Shown in pieces: positions 35,781 to 44,864 of a stretch of 64,000 bases of DNA. Every line of letters begins with the position of its first letter. The first letter of the stretch is position 1. The notes below the pieces were generated by a model. That model made no database searches. It had not been told where the DNA came from and worked only from the letters and a program-made list of their open reading frames with translations. The stretch spans positions 2,446,501 through 2,510,500 of the forward strand of contig NZ_CP019344.1 of NCBI RefSeq assembly GCF_002117125.1, written 5' to 3'. Source of the stretch: Nonlabens spongiae (GTDB lineage Bacteria > Bacteroidota > Bacteroidia > Flavobacteriales > Flavobacteriaceae). A program made the translations under genes and the position numbers.

Positions 35781-36824
35781 CTAATCCATCGTAGCAAGTT
35801 GCTTGTTTGTTAAGGCACCTTGATATTGCTGACGGTAGTGGATTTTTCTTTCTATAGCTTCTACCACGTTTGAAGCGAAGTTGGGCATACCCACTTCTTC
35901 AAAATAGTCCATCCCACCGGGACTAAGCAAGTTGATCTCGATAAGCTTGTCATCAATAATATCCAGTCCTACAAAAAACAATCCGTCTTTGATAAGTTTT
36001 GGAGCAACGATGTCTACAATTTCTTGCATGGCAGGAGTAAGTTCTGTGGTAGCGGCACTTGCTCCCAGCGCGAGATTGCTGCGGAACTCACCCTCAGAAG
36101 GTACGCGTCTTAAAATTCCTTTTTGACCATCTTTTTCCATAATTCTACCATTGAGTAATAGCACTCGCACATCGCCATGTTTTACATCTGGTAAAAATTC
36201 TTGAGCAATAACATAACCTTCTCTGAGGATTGTTTCAATAATTTGATTGGTGTTTTTTTCATTCTTATCGATCATGTAAACATTCTGTCCTCCCGAGCCT
36301 TCCAGTGGTTTTAAAACCATTTTATTGCCCATTTGTTCATAAAATTCCATGAGTTTTTCACGATCACGGGTTACGATACTTTTAGGCTTAATGTATTCAG
36401 GCAGGCTTTCAAAATACAACTTGTCAATGAAAGCATTAGCTAGGGTATGGGCATCATTGAGGACGAGAACCCCTAAGTCTTGAACCATTTGCCCGAAGCC
36501 TATTCCAGAAAACTCTGCCCATTGCCGCTCATCAGGTTCCTCGGTAGGATTATTTCTTAGGAAAAGCACGTCTAGATCAGTTGCTGCGATAGTCTCAAAA
36601 TCTTTTTTCTGAATGTACTCCAGCGTTTCTTGAGGATTACGCTTTTTAGCACCTTTAGATATCTTGACTGCTTCAATGTCTACATTCCCATCGCTATGCA
36701 GGGTAAATCCTCCCACATTGCAAATGTATACCTCATGTTTCCGGTCATGGGCTTCTGTAATAATTCTTACACTGGTGCCACAACCCTCTTGGTCTATGCG
36801 GCTTAATACAAAACATATTTTCAT
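35781..36824 (-). CDS. ATP-grasp ligase, glutathione-synthetase-like
   Basis: 347 residues. ATP-grasp features are MVLKPLEGSGGQNVYMI near 168-184 (nucleotide lid), YVIAQEFLPDVKHGDVRVLLL, and the metal-binding end VGLDIIDDKLIEINLLSPGG. It resembles GshB but sits between DUF1704 and AstE-like genes rather than with gshA. The start overlaps the DUF1704 stop by 4 nt (ATGA). It likely joins an amino acid or peptide to a carboxylate; the substrate is not evident. Confidence 0.82.
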   Translation of the reverse strand: MKICFVLSRIDQEGCGTSVRIITEAHDRKHEVYICNVGGFTLHSDGNVDIEAVKISKGAKKRNPQETLEYIQKKDFETIAATDLDVLFLRNNPTEEPDERQWAEFSGIGFGQMVQDLGVLVLNDAHTLANAFIDKLYFESLPEYIKPKSIVTRDREKLMEFYEQMGNKMVLKPLEGSGGQNVYMIDKNEKNTNQIIETILREGYVIAQEFLPDVKHGDVRVLLLNGRIMEKDGQKGILRRVPSEGEFRSNLALGASAATTELTPAMQEIVDIVAPKLIKDGLFFVGLDIIDDKLIEINLLSPGGMDYFEEVGMPNFASNVVEAIERKIHYRQQYQGALTNKQLATMD

Positions 36825-38674
36825 TTCTTGATCATTTGGGCGAGGTAGGTACCTGCATTAATTTCTTTCATTTGGTTTTTAAAACAATTCATTTCTAGAT
36901 AGCGAGGCTTGATAGCTGGTTTAACGAGCACTTTGCGCTCCACTAGTTCTTTAATAATATTCACGTGATGAAGGGCAAACTTTCCAGCTAACAAAAGCTC
37001 GAGATCACCGCCTGTATTGAGGTAATGCCTTAGTTGTACAAAGCCTTTGAGATAAACAATATCCTTGAGAAAACCGCCACCTTGAAACATTCTGGAAACT
37101 ATATTGAACGCCCTTTCCTTGCTAAAACCATGAGTGTTTTTAAGTAGGTCAAACATCTCAGTAAAACTACATCCTTGTACAAGAGCATCACCCGCAATTA
37201 CGCGACCCGCAAGAGTACGAAGTCTATTGGCCGTGAGTGAGCCACATAAGAACTCAGCCATTACCGCAAGGCCTTCTTGCATCGTATCATAATCGGCAAG
37301 CCCGGTTCTTAGTTGGGATAGCGGTTGTTTAGATCCATTGTAATAAGTAAGTACGTGAGTACCTATCTCGTGCTGAAGCAAGGCATTGGCATCGAGTTGT
37401 GTCAATTTTGTATTTAAAGGAAGGTAGAATTCACCTTGAGATACCATCATAATATTGAGATCATCTTTCAAGTGAACCTTCCCCTCAAATTGAGGATCTT
37501 GTTTTTTGAAATAGTTAAACTCTTTAAAGGCGAGCTCTTTGAATTGTTGAGCGTTCATCAACTCGTCAGAGTTTCCTTCTGGCTCTTCTACAAGTACTGA
37601 GAGAATGTCTTCAGCCTCTTTTTTGAGATCTTTATCTACACCTTGAAAAAGCCTGATGCTGCTGTAGAAAAAATTGCGCGTTCCACGTTCCTTGAGCATG
37701 GACAGCTGTTTTTCCAGTTCTTCTCGCTTCTCATTATAGAGAAATGCCAGCGCGGGATCGTCGATCTCATCTATACGTAGATTGAATAATTTACGCTTGA
37801 GCTTATCGGGATCAATGGGGAGGAGTCTGTAATGATAATCAGGCACCTCTTTGAAGCCGCTTTCAAAAAATGTTTTTCTGATCTCATTAATATTTACAGG
37901 GGCTACCAGCATGAGTAGGCTGTAAGAAGACTCAATAGCGGTAAGTTCCTCATCTATTTTATAGAGTTCCTTATGCACGCTGCGCTTACCCAGTGCTGTA
38001 TAACTGGGAATTCCCGAGGTAGTCTGCACCCTGACAAATTCAAATATTGCCTTTTGAAGCGCACGTGAAAAGTGGTCTCTAAATCTTCTGAAGAAAACCG
38101 GAAACAGGGTTCCATTTGCATTGCGATAAACGGGCGGCACTTCTACATGAATGAAGGCAGCACCGCACTTTAGAATATCGTCTTCATCACAGGGAATTAC
38201 GTTAACGCCGTCAATGTGGACTTCATCACTGTCCACGGTAACTCCTAGATAAGGCGCATTTTCACTTACCTTAATTTTATGCAGCTCATGTTTTAAAGCC
38301 TCGATGGAAGCAGGTAAACCAGATTTGGGAGCGTGAATCTTAAAATCTGTCGAGCCTTTGATGCCGCTATAAATGTCTACAAGCAGAAAGGCATTGTGCT
38401 TTCTCGTCATTGTTTCGCTGAGCTTGTTGATCAGCACACCGTAGCTGTAAGCCTCCGTGTTGCCAATAATCAAAAAGGAGGCACCACTTTTCACCAGCCT
38501 TCTTGTACCGGCATCATTTGTCTTGTTACGATATATGTATAGAAATGGCAAGGATGGCTCAAAGTGAATGAAGCCCCCTTCAGGTATTTCATAGATACTT
38601 CTCAATCCATTCTCACAGTTGGCCACCAGATTATGTAGAAGCTTGCTGTCTGTTTCAGTAGTTGCGGTACTCAA
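36821..38674 (-). CDS. QEGLA-motif putative metallopeptidase (DUF1704)
   Basis: 617 residues. The zinc-peptidase motif HEIGTH (in LLQHEIGTHVLTYYNG) and the naming motif TMQEGLAVMAEF lie near residues 440-480. Databases call the family flavohemoglobin expression-modulating QEGLA motif protein. From memory, it is related to eukaryotic MATCAP tubulin carboxypeptidases, which remove C-terminal tyrosine. The N-terminal 250 residues resemble an N-formylglutamate amidohydrolase-like region, which I hold weakly. First gene of the three-gene unit. Confidence 0.85.
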   Translation of the reverse strand: MSTATTETDSKLLHNLVANCENGLRSIYEIPEGGFIHFEPSLPFLYIYRNKTNDAGTRRLVKSGASFLIIGNTEAYSYGVLINKLSETMTRKHNAFLLVDIYSGIKGSTDFKIHAPKSGLPASIEALKHELHKIKVSENAPYLGVTVDSDEVHIDGVNVIPCDEDDILKCGAAFIHVEVPPVYRNANGTLFPVFFRRFRDHFSRALQKAIFEFVRVQTTSGIPSYTALGKRSVHKELYKIDEELTAIESSYSLLMLVAPVNINEIRKTFFESGFKEVPDYHYRLLPIDPDKLKRKLFNLRIDEIDDPALAFLYNEKREELEKQLSMLKERGTRNFFYSSIRLFQGVDKDLKKEAEDILSVLVEEPEGNSDELMNAQQFKELAFKEFNYFKKQDPQFEGKVHLKDDLNIMMVSQGEFYLPLNTKLTQLDANALLQHEIGTHVLTYYNGSKQPLSQLRTGLADYDTMQEGLAVMAEFLCGSLTANRLRTLAGRVIAGDALVQGCSFTEMFDLLKNTHGFSKERAFNIVSRMFQGGGFLKDIVYLKGFVQLRHYLNTGGDLELLLAGKFALHHVNIIKELVERKVLVKPAIKPRYLEMNCFKNQMKEINAGTYLAQMIKK

Positions 38675-38782
38675 ATTTCCAAAACTTTAATCATGGAAGA
38701 CAAAATAATGGGTTTGCAGAACTTCGGCTTTGTGTTTATAGATACTTTAGTATAATCCATGGCAACTGACTGTTGAATTTTA

Positions 38783-38798
38783 CGCTTTCGCGAAAGCG
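38783..38798. repeat. CGCTTTCGCGAAAGCG palindrome, copy 13
   Basis: Perfect copy; the flanks extend it to a 24-bp palindrome (38779-38802). It lies between the divergent DUF1704 and sdhC genes in a 301-nt gap that otherwise holds only the sdh promoter. Confidence 0.9.
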
Positions 38799-38923
38799 TA
38801 AATAGCACACCTACACGATTGAAAGGTTTGCTCATCTACCACTACTAAATGCTTGTGGGCACATTTAAATTATGTAGATTTAATCCAAATAAGTTTGAGT
38901 GGGTTTGCTTTTAACTATTACGA

Positions 38924-38954
38924 TTGAAATTCAAACGGTTGACCGCTATCTTTG
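38924..38954 (+). promoter_or_regulatory. sdh promoter: TTG (-33) and TATCTTTG (-7)
   Basis: TTG at 38924-38926 and TAnnTTTG at 38947-38954 with a 20-nt spacing, the Bacteroidota sigma-factor pattern. It lies 21 nt before the sdhC ATG. Confidence 0.65.
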
Positions 38955-38975
38955 CGACAAATTAAAAAAGGATAC

Positions 38976-39644
38976 ATGAGCGCATTAGTAAAATCATCGC
39001 TTGCACGTAAATGGGTCATGGCCCTCTCGGGTTTGTTTCTGGTCATCTTCTTGACGCAGCACTTTGTGATCAACATCACATCAGTCATAGCTCCAGACAC
39101 TTTTAACGAGTGGTCTCATTTTATGGGTTATAATCCACTGGTGCAGTTTGTACTGCAGCCCATTCTATTAGGTGGCTTGATTGTACATTTTATAATGGGT
39201 ATTGTACTTGAGATTCGCAATAACAGAGCACGGCCTATTAAATATGTTGATTTTAGAGGTAATGAAAATTCAACTTGGGTTTCCCGTAATATGATCATCA
39301 CAGGACTGGTGGTTCTAGCATTTCTGGGACTTCATATGTATGATTTCTGGGCACATGAAATTGCTTATAAATTCATTTACGCAGAACCAGAATCACCTAC
39401 ACGTTACTATGCCGAGACCGTTCATAAGTTTGAGCCTATATGGAGAGTAGTACTTTATGTGTTATCATTTGTGTTACTCGCCATGCACCTATGGCACGGC
39501 TTTAATAGCTCGTTCCAATCCATGGGAGTGAAGAGTGTCAAGAGAGGCGATGGGCTCAAGAAATTTTGTTATGCGTGGTCGGTGGCGATCCCAGCAGGAT
39601 TTATATTTATCGCGTTGTACCACCATTTTGTAGGACTACAATAA
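38976..39644 (+). CDS. sdhC: Succinate dehydrogenase cytochrome b subunit
   Basis: 222 residues from the ATG at 38976. It has five membrane helices and heme-ligand histidines ([34 protein letters not shown]), as in the di-heme, single-subunit anchor of Bacteroidota and epsilon-type enzymes. It passes electrons to menaquinone. sdhA follows 7 nt later. It is driven by the promoter at 38924. Confidence 0.93.
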   Translation: MSALVKSSLARKWVMALSGLFLVIFLTQHFVINITSVIAPDTFNEWSHFMGYNPLVQFVLQPILLGGLIVHFIMGIVLEIRNNRARPIKYVDFRGNENSTWVSRNMIITGLVVLAFLGLHMYDFWAHEIAYKFIYAEPESPTRYYAETVHKFEPIWRVVLYVLSFVLLAMHLWHGFNSSFQSMGVKSVKRGDGLKKFCYAWSVAIPAGFIFIALYHHFVGLQ

Positions 39645-39651
39645 GAATATT

Positions 39652-41655
39652 ATGGCAGTATTAGATTCTAAAGTACCTAAAGGACCACTTTCAGATAAGT
39701 GGACATTACATAAAAATACAATCAACTTAGTCAACCCTGCAAACAAGCGTAACATAGACGTGATTGTTGTAGGAACAGGTCTTGCTGGAGGTTCTGCCGC
39801 AGCGACACTTGCAGAGCTAGGTTATAATGTTAAGACATTTTGTTACAATGATTCTCCTAGACGTGCACACAGTATAGCGGCACAAGGAGGGATCAACGCT
39901 GCCAAGAACTATCAAGGTGATGGTGACTCAGACTACAGATTGTTTTACGACACTATTAAAGGAGGAGATTATAGATCTCGCGAAGCCAATGTTTACAGAC
40001 TGGCTGAGGTTTCTTCAAACATTATAGACCAGTGTGTAGCTCAAGGAGTTCCTTTTGCTCGTGAGTATGGTGGGTTACTTGATAACCGCTCCTTTGGTGG
40101 GGTACTGGTTTCCAGAACGTTTTATGCTGCGGGTCAGACAGGACAGCAGCTGTTACTAGGAGCTTATTCGGCTTTGAACAGACAGATCAACCGTGGTAAA
40201 GTACAGCCGTTCAACCGTCATGAGATGCTTGATCTAGTGGTAGTAGACGGTAAGGCGCGAGGAATTATCGCTCGCAACCTGATAACAGGTGAGATTGAAA
40301 GACATGGCGCTCACGCTGTAGTTATTGCTTCTGGAGGTTATGGTAATGTATTTTTCCTATCAACTAATGCGATGGGAAGTAACGTAATGGCAGCCTGGAG
40401 AACCCACCGCCGTGGAGCTTTCTTTGCTAATCCATGTTACACGCAAATTCACCCGACTTGTATACCCGTTTCTGGAGAACACCAGTCTAAACTGACTTTG
40501 ATGTCAGAGTCTCTAAGAAATGACGGGCGTATATGGGTGCCTAAGAAAAAAGAAGATGCAGAAGCAATACGCGCCGGTAAAAAACGCGGTGTTGATCTTC
40601 CAGAAGAAGATCGCGATTACTATCTAGAGCGTCGTTACCCAGCATTTGGTAACCTCGTTCCACGTGATGTTGCATCTCGTGCTGCAAAAGAGCGTTGCGA
40701 TGCTGGTTATGGAGTAAACAAAACAGGTCAGGCGGTTTATCTAGACTTTGCCGAAGCCTTTGAGCGTTATGGAAAAGTGGAAGCTCTAACCAGTGGTAAC
40801 AAAAATGCTAGTAAGGAGGAAATCATCGCTTTGGGTAAAAAAGTGATTGAGAAAAAATACGGTAACCTTTTTGATATGTATCAAAACATTACCGACGATA
40901 ATCCCTACGAGGTTCCTATGAAGATTTTCCCAGCGGTGCACTACACTATGGGTGGTCTTTGGGTAGATTATAATTTACAAACTACCGTTCCCGGATGTTT
41001 TGCAGCTGGAGAGGCTAATTTCTCTGATCACGGTGCCAACCGCCTGGGAGCAAGTGCCTTGATGCAAGGCTTAGCCGATGGATATTTTGTTTTGCCTTAT
41101 ACAATAGGCGATTACCTAGCTGATGAAATCAGAACGGGTCCTATCCCTACAGATACGCCAGAATTTGAACAAGCTGAAAAGGAAACCAGAGCTCGCATCG
41201 AGAAATTGATGTCAGGTGAAGGCAAACATAGTGTAGATTACTACCACAAAAAGCTGGGTCTGATTATGTGGAACAAGTGTGGTATGTCCCGTAATGCACA
41301 GGATCTTCAGAAAGCCATGGATGAGATCAAGGCTTTACGTGAGGACTTCTGGCAAAATGTACGTGTCCCAGGAAGTCCAGATACTAAAAACCAAGAACTG
41401 GAAAAAGCAGGCCGTGTAGCAGATTTCCTTGAACTAGGAGAACTATTTGCAAAGGATGCTTTGACTAGAAATGAGAGCTGTGGAGGTCACTTCCGTGAGG
41501 AGTATCAGACTGAAGAGGGTGAGGCATTGAGAGATGACGAGAACTTCACGTTTGTAAGCGCATGGGAGTATAATGAGAACCCTCGTGATGCTAAGCTTCA
41601 TAAAGAAGACTTGGTGTTTGAGAATGTGGAATTGAAGACAAGGAGCTATAAATAG
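39652..41655 (+). CDS. sdhA: Succinate dehydrogenase / fumarate reductase flavoprotein subunit
   Basis: 667 residues. The FAD-binding loop is [19 protein letters not shown]. The covalent-flavin histidine region is [15 protein letters not shown], and the active-site region is [15 protein letters not shown] with RR/H residues downstream ([11 protein letters not shown]). It oxidises succinate in the TCA cycle. Codon use looks biased and G/C-richer, as in a highly expressed gene. sdhB is not adjacent: a 520-nt segment with another gene intervenes. Confidence 0.97.
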   Translation: MAVLDSKVPKGPLSDKWTLHKNTINLVNPANKRNIDVIVVGTGLAGGSAAATLAELGYNVKTFCYNDSPRRAHSIAAQGGINAAKNYQGDGDSDYRLFYDTIKGGDYRSREANVYRLAEVSSNIIDQCVAQGVPFAREYGGLLDNRSFGGVLVSRTFYAAGQTGQQLLLGAYSALNRQINRGKVQPFNRHEMLDLVVVDGKARGIIARNLITGEIERHGAHAVVIASGGYGNVFFLSTNAMGSNVMAAWRTHRRGAFFANPCYTQIHPTCIPVSGEHQSKLTLMSESLRNDGRIWVPKKKEDAEAIRAGKKRGVDLPEEDRDYYLERRYPAFGNLVPRDVASRAAKERCDAGYGVNKTGQAVYLDFAEAFERYGKVEALTSGNKNASKEEIIALGKKVIEKKYGNLFDMYQNITDDNPYEVPMKIFPAVHYTMGGLWVDYNLQTTVPGCFAAGEANFSDHGANRLGASALMQGLADGYFVLPYTIGDYLADEIRTGPIPTDTPEFEQAEKETRARIEKLMSGEGKHSVDYYHKKLGLIMWNKCGMSRNAQDLQKAMDEIKALREDFWQNVRVPGSPDTKNQELEKAGRVADFLELGELFAKDALTRNESCGGHFREEYQTEEGEALRDDENFTFVSAWEYNENPRDAKLHKEDLVFENVELKTRSYK

Positions 41656-41690
41656 TTAACAGGAAACTGTTAATGGTAAATGGTTATCAC
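41656..41690. repeat. TTAAC-rich flank left of the inserted gene
   Basis: GTTAACAGGAAACTGTTAA hairpin followed by TGGTAAATGGTTA. A related TTAACAGTTAACCATTAACC tract lies at 42141-42160, so the two flank the four-helix gene in inverted fashion. Confidence 0.5.
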
Positions 41691-41711
41691 TCATGTATTG
41701 CTAGATTTTTT

Positions 41712-41726
41712 CGCTTTCGCGAAAGC
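41712..41726. repeat. CGCTTTCGCGAAAGC(a) palindrome, copy 14, 15/16 match
   Basis: Last base changed (A for G). It lies 30 nt before the four-helix gene in the sdhA-sdhB gap. Confidence 0.8.
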
Positions 41727-41755
41727 AATGTTATTTGAATTGGAAAGCAAGTGAG

Positions 41756-42127
41756 ATGGCTGGAATAAGTTCTTTTAAAGATCTAGAGTGTTGGAAGAAG
41801 GGAAGATTTTTGAGAATCAGAGTCAGCGAAGTGATTAAAACCTTTCCACTAATTGAAAAGTATGAATTGATCTCCCAAATGCGAAGAGCTAGTAGATCAG
41901 TTACACATAATATTGCTGAAGGCTATGGACGTTTCCATTATCAGGAAAACATTCAGTTTTGCAGAACAGCAAGAGGCTCATTGACCGAGCTTCAAGATCA
42001 AATAGACTGCGCTAGATGTGAAGGCTATATTGACGAGAAAATAGAAAACGAATTAAATGATATGGCTCTTGATACGCTCAAGATTTTGAATGGCTATATC
42101 AACTATTTGAAGAAAATAAAAGGTTAG
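41756..42127 (+). CDS. Four-helix-bundle protein (23S rRNA IVS-type) within the sdh operon
   Basis: 123 residues from the ATG at 41756. Family hallmarks are FKDLECWKKGR, LISQMRRASRSVTHNIAEGYGR (the NIAEG motif) and ELQDQIDCARCEGYI. Relatives are encoded in 23S rRNA intervening sequences, next to diversity-generating retroelements (Avd) or as loose islands in Bacteroidota. They are RNA- or protein-binding pentamers of uncertain function. Here it separates sdhA from sdhB and is flanked by TTAACAGTTAACC-type repeats, which suggests insertion. Confidence 0.85.
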   Translation: MAGISSFKDLECWKKGRFLRIRVSEVIKTFPLIEKYELISQMRRASRSVTHNIAEGYGRFHYQENIQFCRTARGSLTELQDQIDCARCEGYIDEKIENELNDMALDTLKILNGYINYLKKIKG

Positions 42128-42140
42128 TGGCGATTGACTA

Positions 42141-42160
42141 TTAACAGTTAACCATTAACC
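42141..42160. repeat. TTAAC-rich flank right of the inserted gene
   Basis: TTAACAGTTAACCATTAACC, partner of the left flank at 41656. It lies 16 nt before the sdhB ATG. Confidence 0.5.
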
Positions 42161-42175
42161 AATAACTAGAAAGTT

Positions 42176-42922
42176 ATGAAATTAACACTTAAAGTTTGGA
42201 GACAAGCCGGTCCAGAGGCCAAAGGAAAGATGGTTACCTACCCAATTGATGGAGTTGATGGTGATATGTCCTTTCTTGAAATGATGGATATTCTTAACGA
42301 AGATCTGATCGCTAAAGGTGATGAGCCGGTAGAATTTGATCATGACTGTCGTGAGGGAATTTGTGGATCGTGTAATATGATGATCAACGGTGAACCTCAC
42401 GGTCCACAAAAGTTAATCACGACGTGCCAGCTCCACATGAGAAAATTCAATGATGGGGATACAATCACAATTGAACCATGGAGAGCAAAAGCGTTCCCAG
42501 TAATTAAGGATTTGATAGTAGATCGATCAGCATTTGACCGTATTCAGCAGGCTGGTGGTTATGTATCTGTCAATACTTCGGGAAATACTCAAGATGCTAA
42601 TGCGATCCCGATCGAGAAAGAAAATGCTGACGAGGCATTCTGGTCAGCAACTTGTATAGGTTGTGGTGCTTGTGTAGCAGCTTGTAAGAATGCCAGTGCT
42701 ATGTTGTTTACCAGTGCTAAGATTTCTCAGTATGCCCTACTCCCTCAAGGAGAAGTTGAGGCAACGCAACGTGTTCAAAACATGGTGCGCCAGATGGATG
42801 CAGAAGGATTCGGAAACTGTACAAATACCGGTGCATGTATGGTAGAGTGTCCTAAGGGTATTAAATTAGAAAACATAGCCCGCATGAACCGCGAGTACTT
42901 AAAAGCTGAAACGATAGGATAA
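42176..42922 (+). CDS. sdhB: Succinate dehydrogenase iron-sulfur subunit
   Basis: 248 residues. The 2Fe-2S cluster is [15 protein letters not shown]...CQ. Ferredoxin-type clusters are [15 protein letters not shown] and [15 protein letters not shown]. It carries electrons from SdhA to the SdhC heme. Expression must read through the inserted four-helix gene or use a new promoter. A terminator follows. Confidence 0.97.
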   Translation: MKLTLKVWRQAGPEAKGKMVTYPIDGVDGDMSFLEMMDILNEDLIAKGDEPVEFDHDCREGICGSCNMMINGEPHGPQKLITTCQLHMRKFNDGDTITIEPWRAKAFPVIKDLIVDRSAFDRIQQAGGYVSVNTSGNTQDANAIPIEKENADEAFWSATCIGCGACVAACKNASAMLFTSAKISQYALLPQGEVEATQRVQNMVRQMDAEGFGNCTNTGACMVECPKGIKLENIARMNREYLKAETIG

Positions 42923-42950
42923 ATTCGTTTTTTTTTTACCTAAAATATTG

Positions 42951-42982
42951 AAACCCAGATCAAATTTGATTTGGGTTTTTTG
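42951..42982 (+). terminator. Rho-independent terminator of the sdh operon
   Basis: Stem AAACCCA / TGGGTTT with inner ATCAAATTTGAT pairing and a T-rich tail, 28 nt after sdhB. Confidence 0.85.
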
Positions 42983-43033
42983 TTTTATGATAAATCTTAG
43001 AACTTAAGAGATCAAAGCTTCTTAGATTGAAAC

Positions 43034-43504
43034 ATGACCGAGTACACTCCAGAAGAACCTATTAAAGTCCCCAAATTCTCTGAGGAGGCTGGCTTTTATA
43101 CCACCAACCAACGATCTAAACAAATGAGCAAGATACGTGGCAAAGACACGAAACCTGAGATCAAGCTGCGTAAGGCGCTGTGGGCAAAAGGCTATCGCTA
43201 TCGTAAAGACTTTAAAAAATTACCGGGTAAACCAGATATCGCTATGCCCATTCACAAGACAGTCATTTTTGTGGACGGCGAGTTTTGGCACGGATATGAT
43301 TGGGAAAACCGCAAACACAACATTAAAAGCAATCGCGATTTTTGGATCCCCAAGATTGAACGCAACATGCAACGTGATGGAGAGGTCAATCACTTACTGG
43401 AGCAGAAAGGCTATAAGGTATTTCGGTTTTGGTCAAAGGAGATTTTGAAAAATCTAGATGCGGTGGTGCAGGAGATTGTAGCTCATATAGAGTTTCATAA
43501 ATAA
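43034..43504 (+). CDS. vsr: Very short patch repair endonuclease (Vsr)
   Basis: 156 residues, the usual size. The Vsr signature runs from SKIRGKDTKPEIKLRKALW through YRKDFKKLPGKPDIAMP (catalytic Asp in PDIA) to FVDGEFWHGYDW. Vsr nicks at T:G mismatches produced when 5-methylcytosine deaminates, and it usually partners a cytosine-5 methyltransferase. Two such methyltransferases lie 3.7 and 5.9 kb downstream. Its 3' end has been duplicated right after the gene. Confidence 0.93.
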   Translation: MTEYTPEEPIKVPKFSEEAGFYTTNQRSKQMSKIRGKDTKPEIKLRKALWAKGYRYRKDFKKLPGKPDIAMPIHKTVIFVDGEFWHGYDWENRKHNIKSNRDFWIPKIERNMQRDGEVNHLLEQKGYKVFRFWSKEILKNLDAVVQEIVAHIEFHK

Positions 43505-43527
43505 GGGCAGGATTTAACCTGCCCTTA
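43502..43527. repeat. TAAGGGCAGG hairpin, copy 2 (terminator of vsr)
   Basis: TAAGGGCAGG / CCTGCCCTTA with an ATTTAA-type loop, overlapping the vsr stop region. Related to 20623 and 43724. Confidence 0.75.
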
Positions 43528-43589
43528 CTTATCACCAGGAGAAGTTCTCCTCTCCACCTTCATCCGACGAGCGAAACACCACGAGAGGA

Positions 43590-43727
43590 ATGCAACTCGA
43601 TCGCGAAGTCAATTATTTGCTAGAACAGAAAAGCTACAAGGTTTTTAGATTTTGGTCAAAGGAGGTTTTGAAAAATCTGGATGCGGTGGTGCAGGAGATT
43701 GTAGCTCATATAGAGCATCATAAGTAA
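43590..43727 (+). pseudogene. Duplicated 3' tail of vsr
   Basis: 45 codons from an in-frame ATG, encoding MQLDREVNYLLEQKSYKVFR ... ending HIEHHK, nearly identical to the last 46 residues of Vsr (MQRDGEVNHLLEQKGYKVFR... HIEFHK). The catalytic N-terminal part is absent. The duplication includes the downstream hairpin and about 50 nt beyond. Many differences are silent, so this is an old duplication or a scar of exchange with a second vsr allele. Confidence 0.85.
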
Positions 43728-43751
43728 GGGCAGGTTTAAACCTGCCCTTAC
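43724..43751. repeat. GTAAGGGCAGG hairpin, copy 3
   Basis: Perfect 28-bp palindrome-like hairpin (GTAAGGGCAGGTTT / AAACCTGCCCTTAC) at the end of the vsr tail duplicate. Confidence 0.8.
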
Positions 43752-43827
43752 TTATCACCGGAAGAAGTTCCCCTCTCCACCTGCATCCCACCAGCGAGAG
43801 AGATGCATTAAGGGCTAAGGAGTTTGG

Positions 43828-44679
43828 CTAATCCCTTAAATATTCCTGAGCATCTACCACATTATATAAAGGACTATATTTCATAAACTCATGGAAAAAT
43901 GCAATGTGTGTAGCTCCTTGTAGTATTAGTATACGATCGTCAGGCTGGATGTCTAGTCTGTTGATGTTAGCAAACATGCGCAAGTTGCGTTTGTAGAAAT
44001 CGGCGGCGACGTCTGCTCCTTCAAAGTTACCGTCCGTATTCACATAAGTAAGTAAATCAGCATTTGCGTGTTTTAAGAAACTGATGTATTCTGGAGTGTT
44101 GGTGAAGCGGTATAGTTGCTTGGTAGTCGCTTGTTTTTCCAGCTGGGCAGCTTTTTGCAAAAATGGCATAAGCTGACCGTAGTATTTTGATACCGCTGGT
44201 GTACCCATAGAATCGGCCATCTGACCTATGCGACCGTAATCATACCCCATTTTATGATCTATAGCGATCAACTCTGCCTCGCTGTGACGGGCAATTTGAA
44301 AAGCGAGTAAACCTACCTCACCGTGAAAGGTGCTGACTTTTTGCAGATTCTTAAGGTAAACTTGGTAAAGGGAGTCCATTTCAGCTTGTTGTTCTGGAAC
44401 CACTTCTACGAGAATTTTTGTGGGTTTGAAGTTCTGAGCAATCTCTTTTGCAAGTTCTGCAATTTCTATTTGACGATGAGGGAGGCTAGCGTCATAGCGG
44501 CTTTTATTGGCGTCACTGGTTGCACCCATGTGCCAAGTTCCTAGCAGTAACACATCTGCTCCATCAAATTGAAAGGCTTTTTGAGTTTCTTCCAGAAGCT
44601 GTTGTTCATTAATGTTTTGAGCGTTAGTAAAGTAACTGATGAATTGTAAGGCGATAAATGTAGTTAGGATCGTTTTCAT
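43828..44679 (-). CDS. Secreted DUF5694-like (TraB/PrgY-type) protein
   Basis: 283 residues with a signal peptide (MKTILTTFIALQFISYFTNAQ). The domain starts VLLLGTWHMGATSDANKSRYD near 43-63 and continues ILVEVVPE, then ILILQGATHIAFFHEF near the end. These match the GxxH...E...GxxH pattern of TraB/EreA-like proteins that I recall as DUF5694 in Bacteroidota. A metal-dependent hydrolase is possible, but no activity is known to me. Monocistronic. Confidence 0.65.
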   Translation of the reverse strand: MKTILTTFIALQFISYFTNAQNINEQQLLEETQKAFQFDGADVLLLGTWHMGATSDANKSRYDASLPHRQIEIAELAKEIAQNFKPTKILVEVVPEQQAEMDSLYQVYLKNLQKVSTFHGEVGLLAFQIARHSEAELIAIDHKMGYDYGRIGQMADSMGTPAVSKYYGQLMPFLQKAAQLEKQATTKQLYRFTNTPEYISFLKHANADLLTYVNTDGNFEGADVAADFYKRNLRMFANINRLDIQPDDRILILQGATHIAFFHEFMKYSPLYNVVDAQEYLRD

Positions 44680-44864
44680 GATTTTAATTTTTGATTACGA
44701 GCCAAAACTAGAATCACGCCATCGCAGCAAAGACTCTAATCGATGAGTCCTGAAATTTCATCTATGAAATAAGAAGAGAATCTGGGAATCCATTTTACAG
44801 ATAGAATCCCCTATTTCATCGATGGATCGACTTATAATCAAATTTGAGTTTATAAATTCACTGT

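Noticed and set aside
39652..42922. A diversity-generating retroelement around the four-helix-bundle gene
   Set aside because: Avd-type four-helix proteins accompany reverse transcriptases, but no reverse transcriptase or template/variable repeat is visible nearby.
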